DNA of 64,000 nucleotides, taken from contig JAYKKT010000037.1 in assembly GCA_036023115.1 (NCBI GenBank), positions 1,866,001-1,930,000 on the forward strand, given 5' to 3'. The notes beneath the pieces were generated by a model, which did not search any database, was not told where the DNA came from, and worked only from the letters and a program-made list of their open reading frames with translations. Of the stretch, positions 25,400-39,000 are shown piece by piece (within the stretch, counting starts at the first letter, position 1; the number at the start of each line of letters is the position of its first letter). Source of the DNA: Brasenia schreberi (taxonomy: Eukaryota > Streptophyta > Magnoliopsida > Nymphaeales > Cabombaceae). The translations under genes and the position numbers were made by a program.

Positions 25400-26103
25400 T
25401 GATTCCTTAAATGTTGGATCTTATATTTTTAAATTTTTCTCTAAGACATGATGAATAAGAAAAAATATTGATTATCCAAATATTCTTGAAACTCATCTAT
25501 TTTTTTAAAACTTGTCAAAACTTCGAAGTTAATTTCACAATTTAGAAAATTCATTGTAATAATCTCTAATGTTGAAGTTTTTGTGCTTGAGCATTATCAT
25601 CATTTCCATTAAATCGATTTAGAAAACGAAATCATCATGACAATCAATTTTATTCAAATATTCTCAAGTTTCAAAAGTATTTTCGAAAATATTGATTTTA
25701 TTTCTAGATTTATCATCTACATTTGGGCAAATGATCTAAGTGATCTTTGCATTCATTTTTTAAATATTTTTAAATGTTGTTTATATTTTTCTTGAGCTTT
25801 GATTATTTCGTCTTCATCAAGTCCATCATAAACAAAATAGGTTCTCTAATACTACCATCAATATAATGTCAATAGTCTTTAAACAAAAAATATTTTTCAT
25901 TGTTCTTACCAACTTTGATAGCAATTTGAGTCAAGCAAACACCTAAACACTTCAATTTTGCCTTCCAATTATTTAAAAAAAAAATTGGGGGATTATCTTA
26001 ACCTTTGAATAGCAAAGGTAAGAAGACAAACTTGTTTCAAGTGAAACATGTTTCTCAATGCAATCATGTCTGATAATATTCTTTTGCGTAGGCTCTAATA
26101 CCA
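25400..26103 (-). mobile_element. Ty1/copia gag remnant and primer-binding site
   Basis: Read on the minus strand, the interior begins with TGGTATTAGAGCCTACGC (26103-26086), a typical plant copia primer-binding site complementary to initiator tRNA-Met. Decayed gag sequence of the copia type follows. A segment translating roughly as YIDGSIREP appears near 25840-25870, with stops around it. The element is cut off near 25400; no protease, integrase or RT is present. Confidence 0.7.
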
Positions 26104-26536
26104 TGTAAACAAACGATTCTTTAATCGACTCGAGGAATCTCAATCAATCATCAATTACACAAACCAAGAGTCACCAAGAAACCAATTCACCAAATGCTTG
26201 GTATTTTAATTTTTAATACAAGTTAAATACCAAAATAATCAAGAAGTCAAAACAAGTGCCAAAATACTACAAAACATCATGCTTTATTAATATTAAAATT
26301 GCTCTATTTATAGAGCATAATACATAATGTACAACAAGAAGAGAGAGAAGGAAAAAGGTAGGTGTTGAAGGCTTCCCCAATGGCTACTTGAACTAGCCGT
26401 TGGGGGCCAACAATGAGCCACCAATGGCTAGATGGGACTAGCACTTCTAACTGACCATGACCCTAGTCATCGGGCCCATTAGCCCAAGACCAACAGGCCC
26501 TAGTGGCCCGTCTCCTATTACATTTATTCTTTAACA
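26104..26536 (-). mobile_element. Ty1/copia 5' LTR
   Basis: A 433-bp LTR-like block that on the minus strand starts TGTTAAAGAATAAATG and ends ...GTTTACA, directly before the primer-binding site. It contains a TATA box (CTATAAATAG on the minus strand, 26313-26304). Transcription from it would run away from the bZIP gene. The LTR ends about 480 bp upstream of the bZIP start codon. No second LTR was found. Confidence 0.72.
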
Positions 26537-26917
26537 ACACGATTTACTTTGTGGATGTTTGAAAAGATTTCAGTATCACGTATAAATTATGCTTTACTTT
26601 GATTCTTCTCGAGTGAGATGATCAAATATTTTATAGGGTCCACACTTTGAGAGAGAACCCGCACCCGACCCGGGTGAACCCTGAGCATGATCCCGTTTTG
26701 CTAGTCAATCATGTTCGGGTCACTTGTACCCGAAATGAACGACATGAAGACACGATTGGCCGCACGTAGAATAATTTAAGAGAGGGCGGCTGCTAATTAT
26801 TAAATTATTAATATAAGGGAGTACTCCAAGTCTCCGACTCTTGGGGTGCTCACCTAGGGTAGAAATGGCATTCAGGCAATAACGACGGACAATCGGGGAG
26901 GGGAACAGGCTCCTAAG

Positions 26918-26927
26918 CTATATAATC
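26918..26927 (+). promoter_or_regulatory. Putative TATA box of the bZIP gene
   Basis: CTATATAATC lies about 90 bases before the start codon at 27018. It is followed by a pyrimidine-rich patch (TTTTCTCCCCTCCCG, 26940-26954) typical of plant core promoters. Transcription would start near 26950, leaving a short leader. GC content rises sharply here compared with the flanks. Confidence 0.6.
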
Positions 26928-27017
26928 GCCCTGGGGGATTTTCTCCCCTCCCGTTTTTGCGCTGACGGATTTTTCTCGTTCCGATTCCGGAGACGACGAC
27001 GACGGCGGAGAGAGAAG

Positions 27018-30000
27018 ATGAATCAGAGAGAAGGGAATGTGGGAGGGATGGATAGGGTTTGCTCGGTGGAGGATATCGCCGATTCGTACTGGACCGAAAA
27101 CCCTAGCGGTCTGAACCGGAATTCCTCCGAGTTGTTACTGCAGAGATTCTACCAAGAGGACTCTCCCGCCGCCTCCTCTTCCTCCCCGCATACCGACGCC
27201 TTCTTTACCTCCTCCGTCGGAGTTCGCGCTAACGGAGGAGTAGGCGGAGCCGCTGCGAACGGTACGTACGAGCGGGAGAAGCCGGCGGCAGGGGCGCCGG
27301 GTGTTTCTCCTCCGATGGACACGCTGTTGTACCAAGCGATTCTGAAGCAGCGTCTGGATCTGGCCTGCGCCGCGGTGTCTCTTGCCAGGGTGCGTTTCAT
27401 TTCAATTCTGTTTCATTTTTTTTGCGTCCGATTTTCATTTTTGCTGGAGGTGATTTTCTCTTTGCGGTTAATAGTCAAATCCCTTAGTCTCATTTATTTC
27501 CTGAAATTTTGTCGTCAAATGAAGAAAATATTGCCCGGACCGAGTCATTGAGGGCTTTGGTTTCGTTGTCTTGTTGTTTTTGTTTGTTTTTTTGGGGCAT
27601 TTTGGGTTCTTACGCTGGTGTTTTATGGTTATGCGCCTCACTAGAGGATTTTGCTTGTTTTAAGGGTGTTTGAATGAGATTATTGTCCTTTTTAGGTATT
27701 TGGAAGGTGTGTATAAGGCCTTTTGTCTGTGAATTAGTTGATTTTTTATGTGTTCTGGATTTTGCGATCTTTTGGACGACCTTTCCTATGGCTTTGTAGT
27801 CCTTTTGCTTTGCATGTTATTATTTTCATTTCCCTTCTAATTAATTGGTACCGGATTCGTTGCTTTGAGAGTTATGGTTTAAAGTATCATGTTGGATCCT
27901 GATCTATCTGAAGATCTTATGAAAGTACCCTTTCAGGTTGAGCACGCCTTCATGTTCTACCTTGGAACAATGCCTTTTTTCTTTTAATATATGCAGCGTC
28001 ATCATTTCAGCGTCTTTGGCTATGCTCTTCATCTTATTTTTTGAAATGTTGATTTCTGTAGTATATTTCGTCAAGGTGCGTCTACTAAATTATATGGAAA
28101 ACAAAGTGCAAAGTATGTTGCTTCCCGTGTTTGTTGACTTCTGATGAAATCTTCTGCATGACTCAGACGAGTGTTCATTGTAGTTGTTGATCAGCTCTGG
28201 ATTACCCATAATTTTCACATGTAAGGCTTGGTTACTATTGTACCCATTATAGATGAACTATGAATTCGCCCTTTGCAAATGAACAAACTTGTTGAATTAG
28301 CATCTGTGCTGTGCAAAACAATGTCTGAAAGGCTTTTGACATTTGACAGGCATCAGGTGTAAAGTCACATGAGAGTTCTCTGGCTGTTAATGGGCACCAG
28401 GATTCAGAAGAACCAGAATTCTGTTCTCAGTCTTCTGCTAAAGGTAGAGCCTTTTGTACAATAACTAGTTACCTATACACCCAATTAGTTGTGCTTGCGT
28501 TTTAATTGTTTTTAGGTGTAAAGATGTATAACAAGATGCCCGATGTTGAAGGTTCAACCGTTCAAGTAGGTTTTGGCTCTATTCATGGAGAAATTGTGCT
28601 CAATGAAGGGCTGTTTGGCAAGGTAGAGCCCGTAGTCATAGTTGATAATTGTTTCTCTATTCCTCCACGTGATGGATATGTTAAGCGAGGAGCTTCTTTC
28701 CATAAAATCTCCGGGACCTGGTCCGTAAGGGATACAAAATGTGTTGAGAAAGCAGTATAATATTATTGCTATTGGTAGGAAATGTAATGATGCAAAAGAT
28801 ACAGTATATTCTTTTCTTGAAGAAAAAAGGACAAAGAGATACTATGTCTAGATGATTTGGTTTCTCTAAAGAGAAGGAAAAATGAAGACTTAGTAGGACA
28901 GGAAAAAATGTAACATGGTACACAATGCTTGTTAAAACAAGTCAACATGTGTCCTTGTTGGGATTTTCCTAGAGATAATATCTTAGCATCCATTGTATTT
29001 TGAAGATCTTAAAGTACTTAATTTGTTAAGCTGCCCAAATCTACCTGCTTAGTACTGGACTGTTTTATGTAGTTAATAGAGCGCTATATACCCTTGTTGT
29101 TGGTGGGGAGTCCGACTCCCAGGGGGAGTGCATGTGTGTGTTGGGTTTCGGCCTCCTTTTGTAAATAAGAAAATGTGAGTCTTAGTCTCTTGTTTTTCTT
29201 TTTTCATTCTTCTGTTCTCTTTCCTTTTTTCTTCTTGTTTTCCCCTAATTATCCCACTAAGTCACCATGCCTTATCTTCATTATGCTTTCTGAAATAGTT
29301 TCATACTAAATGCTGCCTTGGTACATATTCTTTTTGAATGAAGCTACTTCAAGTCCTTATTTTTTTCACTTTACTACACTACGACAAGTTTTGCTTGCTA
29401 GAGGGGAAGAGATTTTGACCCTTGCTGCATTAATTTCTTAATTTTGTTAAATATGTGAATTCTTAAGGTGCGTTGACATTGTTCATGTTTTATTCCTTTT
29501 GATGCAAGCAAGTGCGGAAGTGCAAGTATGCATCTTGAGATTTTATATTTTGTTACCTTAATTTCATTGTCCCTTTTACTTTTTTCATTGATTTGTTTCT
29601 TACTTTCAATTTCTGAATGTCTCCAATTGATCTTATCGAAAACTCTGACCAACCATAAGATATGGAATCATCATTAGTAGCAACTAGTGTAGTTGGAAAT
29701 TGTCCATGTTGTCCAATTGATTCTATTGTACATTCTTTAATTGTTTAATTTGTTCTGCTATTATATTTGCATAGAAATGTTTGTTTAGATTGATTCATAA
29801 TTATGATTATTGTGGATATATGTTTCTTTTTATTTTAAAAAATAGATAACTCATTATATATTAATTTTTTAATAAGATGGTACCACCAAATCCGTTATAT
29901 CCTTGCTATATCTGCGCTACCGCTATATTTGAGGCCATCACTAACAGCGCACTAACCACTATTGATAACACAGGGACAATTACATCCTTCTTATGCTAGG

Positions 30001-33000
30001 TCCTACTGTTGTAAAATATTAGACAATTGAAGGTTGCTCTGTGCATCAGGTATTTCATTTGAGGTTTCTCTTTTAAGGATTTATGCAGGCCCCTCAAGGA
30101 GTCAAGATAATGGAGTTGTTGGCCCTGTTGGCATTCCGTCCTTGCCTCTGCTTCAGAAAAACCAAATTCCTCAAGTTAAAGTAACTAGAAGTGGGTCCTC
30201 AAGAGAACAATCAGATGATGATGAACTTGAAGAGGAGACTGAGGTGAATGAGAAAATGGATCTTGGTGATGCAAAACGAATGCGAAGGTAATGATCTCCT
30301 TAGTGTTGAGAGGATCGATTGGATGTAGTCAAAGTCTATAATTGTCTATGACCAACTGTTATGTTTTTTGTTTTGTTTTTAAAGGTTCTTATATTTTCAA
30401 TTCATTAATGACATATTTGTAATATGCCTATGCTGGAAGGTAGGGAGATTTTGAATTTTGCTATGTCATTTGATCTCTTTATAGTCAATACAATCTTCAA
30501 AAAACGAGATGAACATTTAATTACTTATAAGAGTGGCTTATCACAAACACAAATTGATTACTTTATTTGTAGAAAAAAAGATAGAGCGTGTTGTAAAGAT
30601 TGTAAGGTAATTCCAGGAGAAAGCTTAACCACCCAACATCGACTTTTAGTTATGGATTTACAAATAAAAAAATGGACAAAGAAGAAAAGAGTGCATCGAG
30701 CTATTCGGACTAAATGGTGGAACCTCAAAAGCGAGAAAGAAGATATATTTAAACAGAAAGTCCTTCAAGGAGATGTTTGGAATTATGTTGGCACACCCTG
30801 TGATATGTGGAACAATATGGCTATACATATTAGGAAAGTGGCGAAAGATGTGTTAGGGGTATCTAAGGGAGGTGTACCGGCACAAAAAGAAGCTTGGTGG
30901 TGGAGTGAAGTAGTACAAAATAAAATCAAGGCAAAGAGGGCATGTTACAAATTATATTATGCTAAGAAAACTAGTGAAACTTTAGAAGCTTATAAGAAAG
31001 CAAAGAAGGAAGCAAAAAAGGCCGTTAGTGAAGCAAAAACTAAGATTTGGGAGGACTTATATAAAAAACTCAACTCAAAAGAGGGTGAAAGAGATATTTT
31101 TAGGATAGCTAGGGCAAGAGATAAGAAAACTAAAGATCTTAATTATGTTAGATGCATCAAAGACGAGGATGAAAAAATTCTAGTGGCAAATGATGATATA
31201 AGAAATAGATGGAAAAACTATTTTTATAATCTTTTCAATAAAAATAAAGATGTTAGTATCAGTGTTGTCCGTATCGCACCGTATCGTACGATACGGTGCG
31301 ATACGTATCGTATCGTGGGCCACCACGATACGATACGGGCCCCCGTATCGCAGGTGCGGGCGTATCGCAATCGTGCGATACGGCCCGTATCGTGCGACAC
31401 GGCCCATCGCCCGTATCGTACGATACGGGCGATACGCCCTGGACCCTTATAAAGGGTCCCGGGCCGAGGGAACCCCCGCGATTTTTCGCGGGTTTCCTCT
31501 CTCTTTTGATTCTTCAAGCTCCCTAAGAGTCGGTTTTCGCCTCCTTGGTGTTCAAAGCTCTAAAATCGTGCCCTACGGTGTCCGTCCAAGCCTCCAAACT
31601 CGGATTTAGGTATATTTTTAATGTTTTTTTCCTTTTTTTCCTTTATATTTATTGTTTTTTGTGTTATTTCGGGTTTTTTTTTTGAATGACAAAATATGAA
31701 GTTATTAAGTGTGTGTATACGATTTTTATTGCATTCATGAAGTGGGAGACACTCGATTTGAGTGTTATTTGAAGATTGGGGGATTTACGAAGTGCTTTTA
31801 TTTTCAGGTTTTTTTTTTGAATTAAAGTACTCCATTGAGATGGCAGGAAGGGGTGGTAGAGACTCTCATTCAAAGTCTGATGATCCGGCATGGCAGTGGG
31901 GTATACCAGTTGAGGGTTCAAGGTTAAAAATCAGATGTTTATTTTGTGAAAAGGTGGTTAGTGGTGGAATTTCAAGGTTGAAACACCACCTAGCAGGAAC
32001 CAGGAAAGAAGTTGCTCCATGCACAGGCAGAGTTAGAAGTGTGCCAGAAGGTATTAAATGGCAATGCTTGCAGATGATTGAGAGCATACAGGAAAGGAGA
32101 TAACAAAAGGATGATTTCCAGATGTGTGAAGAAGCTGATGATGCTACTGCCACTGGAGTTGGATTCACTGATAGTTTGCCTTCAGATGCTAGAACAGATA
32201 TTGGTAGTAGCAGTTCGCGAGCACCTAGCAGAGGAAAGAGGGTTGCATCTGAAGACTTTGGAGGTGGCAGAAGAGGAAGTTCAGGAAGGAGTAGAGGAAG
32301 AGCTTCTTCTTCTAGCATACATTCGTTCTTTCCTCCTTCCACTACACCTGGTGCTCAGCCAGGAATTCGTGCTGCTATGGCTTCAGAACAACTGCACGAT
32401 CAAGCAGACCTTGCAGTGGGCAGATGGTTTTATGATACATGCATTCCATTTAATGCAGCAAACAGTTTTCATTTTCAAGCAATGGCAGATGCAATTGCTA
32501 ACATTGGTCCAGGATACAGGATGCCCTCTTATCAGAAGTTGAGAGGGAAGATATTAGATCAGACCGTGATTGAAGTGCAGCAATACTGTTCGACTTTGAG
32601 ACAATCGTGGAAGGAAACAGGATGCACTATCATGGCAGATGGATGGACCGATAGGCGAGGAAGGACATTGCTAAACTTTCTTGTATATTGTCCTAAAGGA
32701 CTCATGTTTTTGAGATCTCTAGATATGTCAGAGGAGAGGCACACTGCAGAGATCCTACGAGAGGAATTTGATAAGGTTATACAAGAGGTTGGGCTAGAAA
32801 ATGTAGTTCAATTGATTACAGATAATGCAGCTAACTACAAAGCAGCCGGAAAGGAGTTAGCTGATATTTATGGGACTTTCTACTGGACACCATGTGCAGC
32901 CCATTGTTTAGATCTCATCCTCGAGGACATCGGTGAGATGGATGAAATAAAGGCAGCAACTGAGTGTTGCCAAGATATTACAAAATTTATTTACAACCAT

Positions 33001-36000
33001 GCATTTGTTTTATGTATGATGAGGAGATACACAGAAGGTGCAGAGCTTCTTCGCACAGCTGCAACTCGGTTTGCAATGAGTGGCAACAATTTGCAGAGTT
33101 GCCACAAAACAGAAGGAACAGAAAGTTAAATGAGATTGCAGAAACGGTTTTTAGAAGTTCATTTTGGAATGCATGTATCAGATTATTGAAAATTACTTGT
33201 CCTTTAGTGAAAGTTTTGAGATTGGCTGACAGCGAGGAGAAACCATCTATGGGCTACCTTTATGAATCCATGGACAGGGCAAAAGAAGCAATCAGAAATA
33301 ACTTTAATGGAAAAAAAAAGAGATTATGTGCCCGTGTGGAAAATAATTGATAGTAGATGGAATAAACAATTGCATCAGCCTATTCATGCAGCAGCCTACT
33401 ATCTAAACCCATCATTGAGGTACTCAGCAACCTTCAAAAGGGACGGTGAGGTTAATCGAGGAATCATTGAATGCATCGACAGATTAGTCCCTGATGAGAG
33501 CATAGTAGATGCGATACATCGAGAGATGGAGATATATGATAATGCTCTTCACTTGATGGGTTTGCCTGTTGCAATTCGCAACCGCTCTACGATGCGTCCA
33601 GGTACATTGTTTATTTTGATATTTAAGTTCCATCTTACATTACTGTGGATTATTATGTCTCTAATGTTTATATTTTCTTTACAGATGTTTGGTGGAACAG
33701 GTTTGGAAGTGATTGTCCAAACCTTAGAGATTTTGCAGTTAGAGTCTTAAGCCAAACCTGTAGTGCAACAGGTTGTGAAAGAAATTGGAGTGTTTTTGAA
33801 CACATCCATACAAAAAGCGCAACAGGTTGGAACACAAAAGGCTTAATGATTTGGTTTATATTCGTTGTAACATGCGCCTTCGTGAAAGGTAATGTTGTAT
33901 TACTTTCAAATTTTCAATTCGATATTATTTAACTTCAGTTTTGAATTGTTAATATTACTTACTAATTGTTTATCTTTGTTTGTGTCGTAGGCAATTAAAA
34001 AAAGTAAATAGAGAAGAAAGTCAGTTCGATCCAATAAGTTTGGATAATTTTGATATATTAGAAGATTGGGTTATGGAAGACACTGAAGAAAATGCCCTCC
34101 TAACAGAAGAAGACGTTGCCTGGATTAATTTGGAAGGAGCGCAACAACATTATGGAGATGAAGAATTTGATTTTGAAGAAGAAGGTGTGGGCGTGGCTGA
34201 TGATGATGAGGATCTGCAACAAGGAGAAGATGAAGATTATTTAGTTGATGATCCTGATTACAATTTGTAAAATGTAACATTATATGTAACTGTAGTGTAC
34301 TGTAAAGTGTAAACTATGTCTGTATTTTATTTTTTGGATTCAAAATATATAAATTTGGATGCAATTGTTCAATGTTGAATGCTCAATCTGTACTAAACTT
34401 ACATTATATGAATTTAAAGCAATTATCAGATTTTTCCTGATTTTTTCTTGATTTTTTTTTATTTTTTTCGATTTTTTATTAATTTTTAATTATTTTTACA
34501 TTATTTTAATATTAAAGTACGATACGATACGATACGATACGATACGCCCGTATCGTGGAGCCCAGCGATACACGATACGATACGCGTCAGACAACACTGG
34601 TTAGTATTAGTTTAGGAGATTTAGCTAAGTCAGAAAGTATATAAACCACAATTTCTACCGACGTATTCAAAAGAATGAAGTCAAAGAGGCTCTTAAACAT
34701 ATGAAGGGTGGTAAATCGATAGGACCAGATAATATTCCTATAGAAGTTTGGAAAATACTAGGAGAAATAGGAATCACTTGGCTCACAAGACTATTTAATG
34801 AAATATAGAAAAACCAAAAGATGCTCAAGGAATGGAGAGCAAGGACACTTATACCCATATATAAGAACAAGGGAGACATTCAAAATTGTGTGAATTATCG
34901 ATGTATCAAGTTAATGAGTCATACTATGAAATTATGGGAAAGAATTATCGAACATAGGTTAATACAAGTATCAAGTACAGCAGAGAACCAATTTGGATTC
35001 ATGCTAGGCATATCTACTATTGAAGCGATTCACCTTTTGAGACGTCTTATGGAACATTTTAGAGCAAAAAAGAAAGACCTTCACATGATATTTATTGATC
35101 TAGAAAAAGCTTATTATAGGGTACCGAGGGAGGTTCTTTGGAGAATTTTGGGAAAAATAGGTATCCCATTGACATATATTAACCTTATAAGAGACATGTA
35201 TGTTGGTGCAAAAACATGTGTGAGGACTCATGAAGGAACGATAGACTTCTTTGAAGTTAATATTGGGTTACATCAAGGATCAACTTTAAGTCCATACTTA
35301 TTTATAATGGTGATGGATGAGTTAACAAAACATATTCAAGATGAAGTACCTTGGTGTATGTTATTTGCAGATGACATTGTATTAGTGGAGGAGTCTAAGG
35401 AAAAAGCTAATACAAAATTGGAACCATGGAGAGAAACATTAGAGAGCAAAGGCCTACGACTTAGTAGAAGAAAGACAAAATATATGAAATGTAAGTTTGA
35501 TCATTTGGTTACTTCAGAGGACATAGAAATTAAAATTGGCACACATTGCATTCCTCAAAAGGAAAGTTTTAAATATCTAGGGTCAATTTTTCAGGAGATG
35601 TTACACATAGAATTAATGTTGGTTGGTTAAAATGGAGAGGAGCATCCGGTATTCTTTGTGATAAGAATAAACCATTAAAATTAAAAGGTAAATATTATAG
35701 AGCAGCAATTAGGCCTGCCATGTTTTATGGTTATGAGTGTTGGGCAGTTAATCATCAACATGTACAAAAGATGTCTGTGACAGAAATGAAGATGTTGAGA
35801 TGGATGAGTGGTCATACAAGAAAAGACCGTATACATAATGAGGTTATTATAAACAAATTAGGAGTGACACCAATAGAGGATAAAATGAGAGAACATCGTT
35901 TAAGATGGTTTGGACATATAGAAAGAAGATCAAAAGAAGAACTTGTAAGAAGGTTAGAAAAACTAAATTTGGAAAGTATTAAAAGAGGTAGAGGACGACC

Positions 36001-39000
36001 ACAAAAGTGTTGGAAAGAAACAATAAAGAATGATCTAGCTTATTGGGAGTTAACTGCGAACATGGCACACGATAGGGATTTGTGGAAACAAAGAATCCAT
36101 GTAGCCAACCCCGTCTAGTATGGGAAAAGGCTTAGTTGTTGTAGTTGTTGTTTGTAGTGCCTTAACCCTAAAGAGAACAAAATTAATAAAAGAGAGAGAG
36201 GGGTTGTTGATACAACACAAGAGGTTGATCAACAACCTATGATTCTACTCCTCAATGTTGTGCTTAATCAAGTATGATTGTTGTGAAATTAACATGATAT
36301 CAGACGATTAATGGTATAGAATCAAGGTATGTGGCAGTGTGAGGCTGACCACAACACAGTGCACAACTGATTGGCATTGAGGTGTAAGAACAATCAATTC
36401 TTTTGTCTTATATTCAAGGGTTGCGTTGAGTGTGATAGCCTGCACAATGTGATTAAGGGGGAGATGAAAGAAAAATATAAGGAAATAGATGTTTATAACA
36501 AGAGGCAGAATATTAAAATGAAAGGTGAATATTTTTGGATGACCAAAATTACATAGAATGGTCCAAATAAGTTGAGTTAGCAGCAAGATAAAGAGAAAAA
36601 ATAGGTTTCTTTATAGGTAATCAAGAAACACCCTTTGAAAGCAACATGCTTACGAAAAATGGGCAAAAGATAATACCCTAATAAGCTCTTGGTTAACCCT
36701 ATCAATGATTCCCTCTATTGGAAAACTTTTATGAAAATTGGAAGTTACGACAGAGACATTAAAAATATAGCCAAAGAATATAAAATAATGAAAAAATTAT
36801 AAGATATAAATGGGGAGACAAGACTATCATAGAATATTATGGACAACTAAGGTATCTATAAAACTGGCATCTATTTGAAAATAAGTGTATCAACTCTATC
36901 AAAGATAAAAATGGAGAAGCAGAAAAAAGTATTTGATTTCTTATGGAGAGTATCATCGTACTATGATATTTTAAAAAGCAATATTGTTAAAAGTGTGGGC
37001 TCCAATATGTGATAAATGTACTGTCGTACGATAGGGTACAATATGGTGCACACATTTTTTTTGATTTATTTTTGTTTAAAATATATTAATAAATTTAGTT
37101 TATGAAAAATTGAAATTATCGAATACTAAAATATCTAATTCTAACACAATCAAGATCAATATTGATTAAACAAAATTGAATAAAAATGCTTGATTCGAAT
37201 CAACAATCTTAAGAAAATTAGAAATGATCACTAAGTAAGAGAGGTTAGAGAATGAATTTGTAAAACTTCCATCATAATTAATTATTAGATACAAAGTACA
37301 AAGTTAGGAAGTATGTATGAACTACATGAAATTAAGCTACTGAATGAAAGTCTAAAACCATAAATTCTAATAGAACCATCATTTACCCAAATATGAAAAT
37401 TACGATAATTAGTCATTGATTTGTCATTTGTTATACAAAACGTAGATCATAATCAACAAAAGCATTATAATCATTATAGTCAAGGTCGCCATCATGAACA
37501 GCATCATCTCCCTCTTCCTCCTTTGTAATTGGGACTTCCAATCCAATAGCTTCTACGTCATTATCTCCAATTTCTGCCCCTACTTCTGCTTCCATTGTCC
37601 TCCAGCTTTCATCATCTAAATTGATAGGAGGTTCCTCCTCTTTGACACAATCATCAAGAATATCAATATTTTCAAAACTCAACGGGTCATATGACACCTT
37701 CCTTGTCCTTCTTTCATCTCTTTCCATTTGTCTAAAAAGAAAAAAAATACAACTGTAAGATAACATTAAGAACTAATAAGCAATAGACATTTTTAAATAC
37801 TTAAATCAAGTTATCTTTGTCTTAACTTCATATTGTATGATATATAAACCAAATCACGAAAACGAGTGTGCTCCAATATGTTTCTCTTCTTCATGTGAAT
37901 GCATTCAAAACAACTCCAATTTCTTTCACATTCATTAGAACTACACGTTTGGCTTAATATACGTTGAACAAACCTCAACAAATTTGGTGCATCTACACTA
38001 AAGCGAGCCCCATCATTCATCTAAAATAAAATACAATAATAAAAAATACTTAAAGTCAATCAATTTACAGTCAAATGAAATAATTGATAACTTATCAAAT
38101 ATCAATAAAAACAAATCATACCTAGCTGCATTTAGGAGCGGAGTATTGCAATTGGCCTTCTGAAGCAGTGTTGTCTGACGCGTATCGTATCGTGTATCGC
38201 TGGGCTCCACGATACGGGCGTATCGTATCGTATCGTATCGTATCGTATCGTATCGTACTTTAATATTAAAATAATGTAAAAATAATTAAAAATTAATAAA
38301 AAATCGAAAAAAAATCAAGAAAAAATCAGGAAAAATCTGATAATTGCTTTAAATTCATATAATGTAAGTTTAGTACAGATTGAGCATTCAACATTGAACA
38401 ATTGCATCCAAATTTATATATTTTGAATCCAAAAAATAAAATACAGACATAGTTTACACTTTACAGTACACTACAGTCTACAGTTACATATAATGTTACA
38501 TTTTACAAATTGTAATCAGGATCATCAACTAAATAATCTTCATCTTCTCCTTGTTGCAGATCCTCATCATCATCAGCCACGCCCACACCTTCTTCTTCAA
38601 AATCAAATTCTTCATCTCCATAATGTTGTTGCGCTCCTTCCAAATTAATCCAGGCAACGTCTTCTTCTGTTAGGAGGGCATTTTCTTCAGTGTCTTCCAT
38701 AACCCAATCTTCTAATATATCAAAATTATCCAAACTTATTGGATCGAACTGACTTTCTTCTCTATTTACTTTTTTTAATTGCCTACGACACAAACAAAGA
38801 TAAACAATTAGTAAGTAATATTAACAATTCAAAACTGAAGTTAAATAATATCGAATTGAAAATTTGAAAGTAATACAACATTACCTTTCACGAAGGCGCA
38901 TGTTACAACGAATATAAACCAAATCATTAAGCCTTTTGTGTTCCAACCTGTTGCGCTTTTTTGTATGGATGTGTTCAAAAACACTCCAATTTCTTTCACA

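Larger units (their letters stand above)
30440..36150 (+). mobile_element. RTE-type LINE interrupted by hAT copy 1
   Basis: A 5'-truncated LINE begins within the endonuclease domain ([14 protein letters not shown] at about 30436-30480) and reads to 31259. It resumes at 34608 after the inserted hAT and runs to the TTG-rich tail near 36150. The first part is open through the endonuclease end and Lys-rich linker. The second part has a frameshift near 34635, a TAG near 34806, and then long open pieces (34821-35630 with [15 protein letters not shown] and FADDIVL; 35720-36118 C-terminal blocks). It is the same subfamily as 18170-20932 and somewhat more damaged. It lies in sense orientation in bZIP intron 3. 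Confidence 0.92.

Noticed and set aside
27135..27400. Arg-rich antisense ORFs over bZIP exon 1
   Set aside because: They are shadows of the GC-rich sense exon.
28506..28760. Extra exon or separate gene in bZIP intron 2
   Set aside because: No family similarity was recognised, and the exon 2 to exon 3 phase joins without it.
32078..32542. 154-residue ORF in another frame of hAT copy 1
   Set aside because: It overlaps the transposase reading, is mirrored identically in copy 2 (40298-40762) and is a frame shadow.
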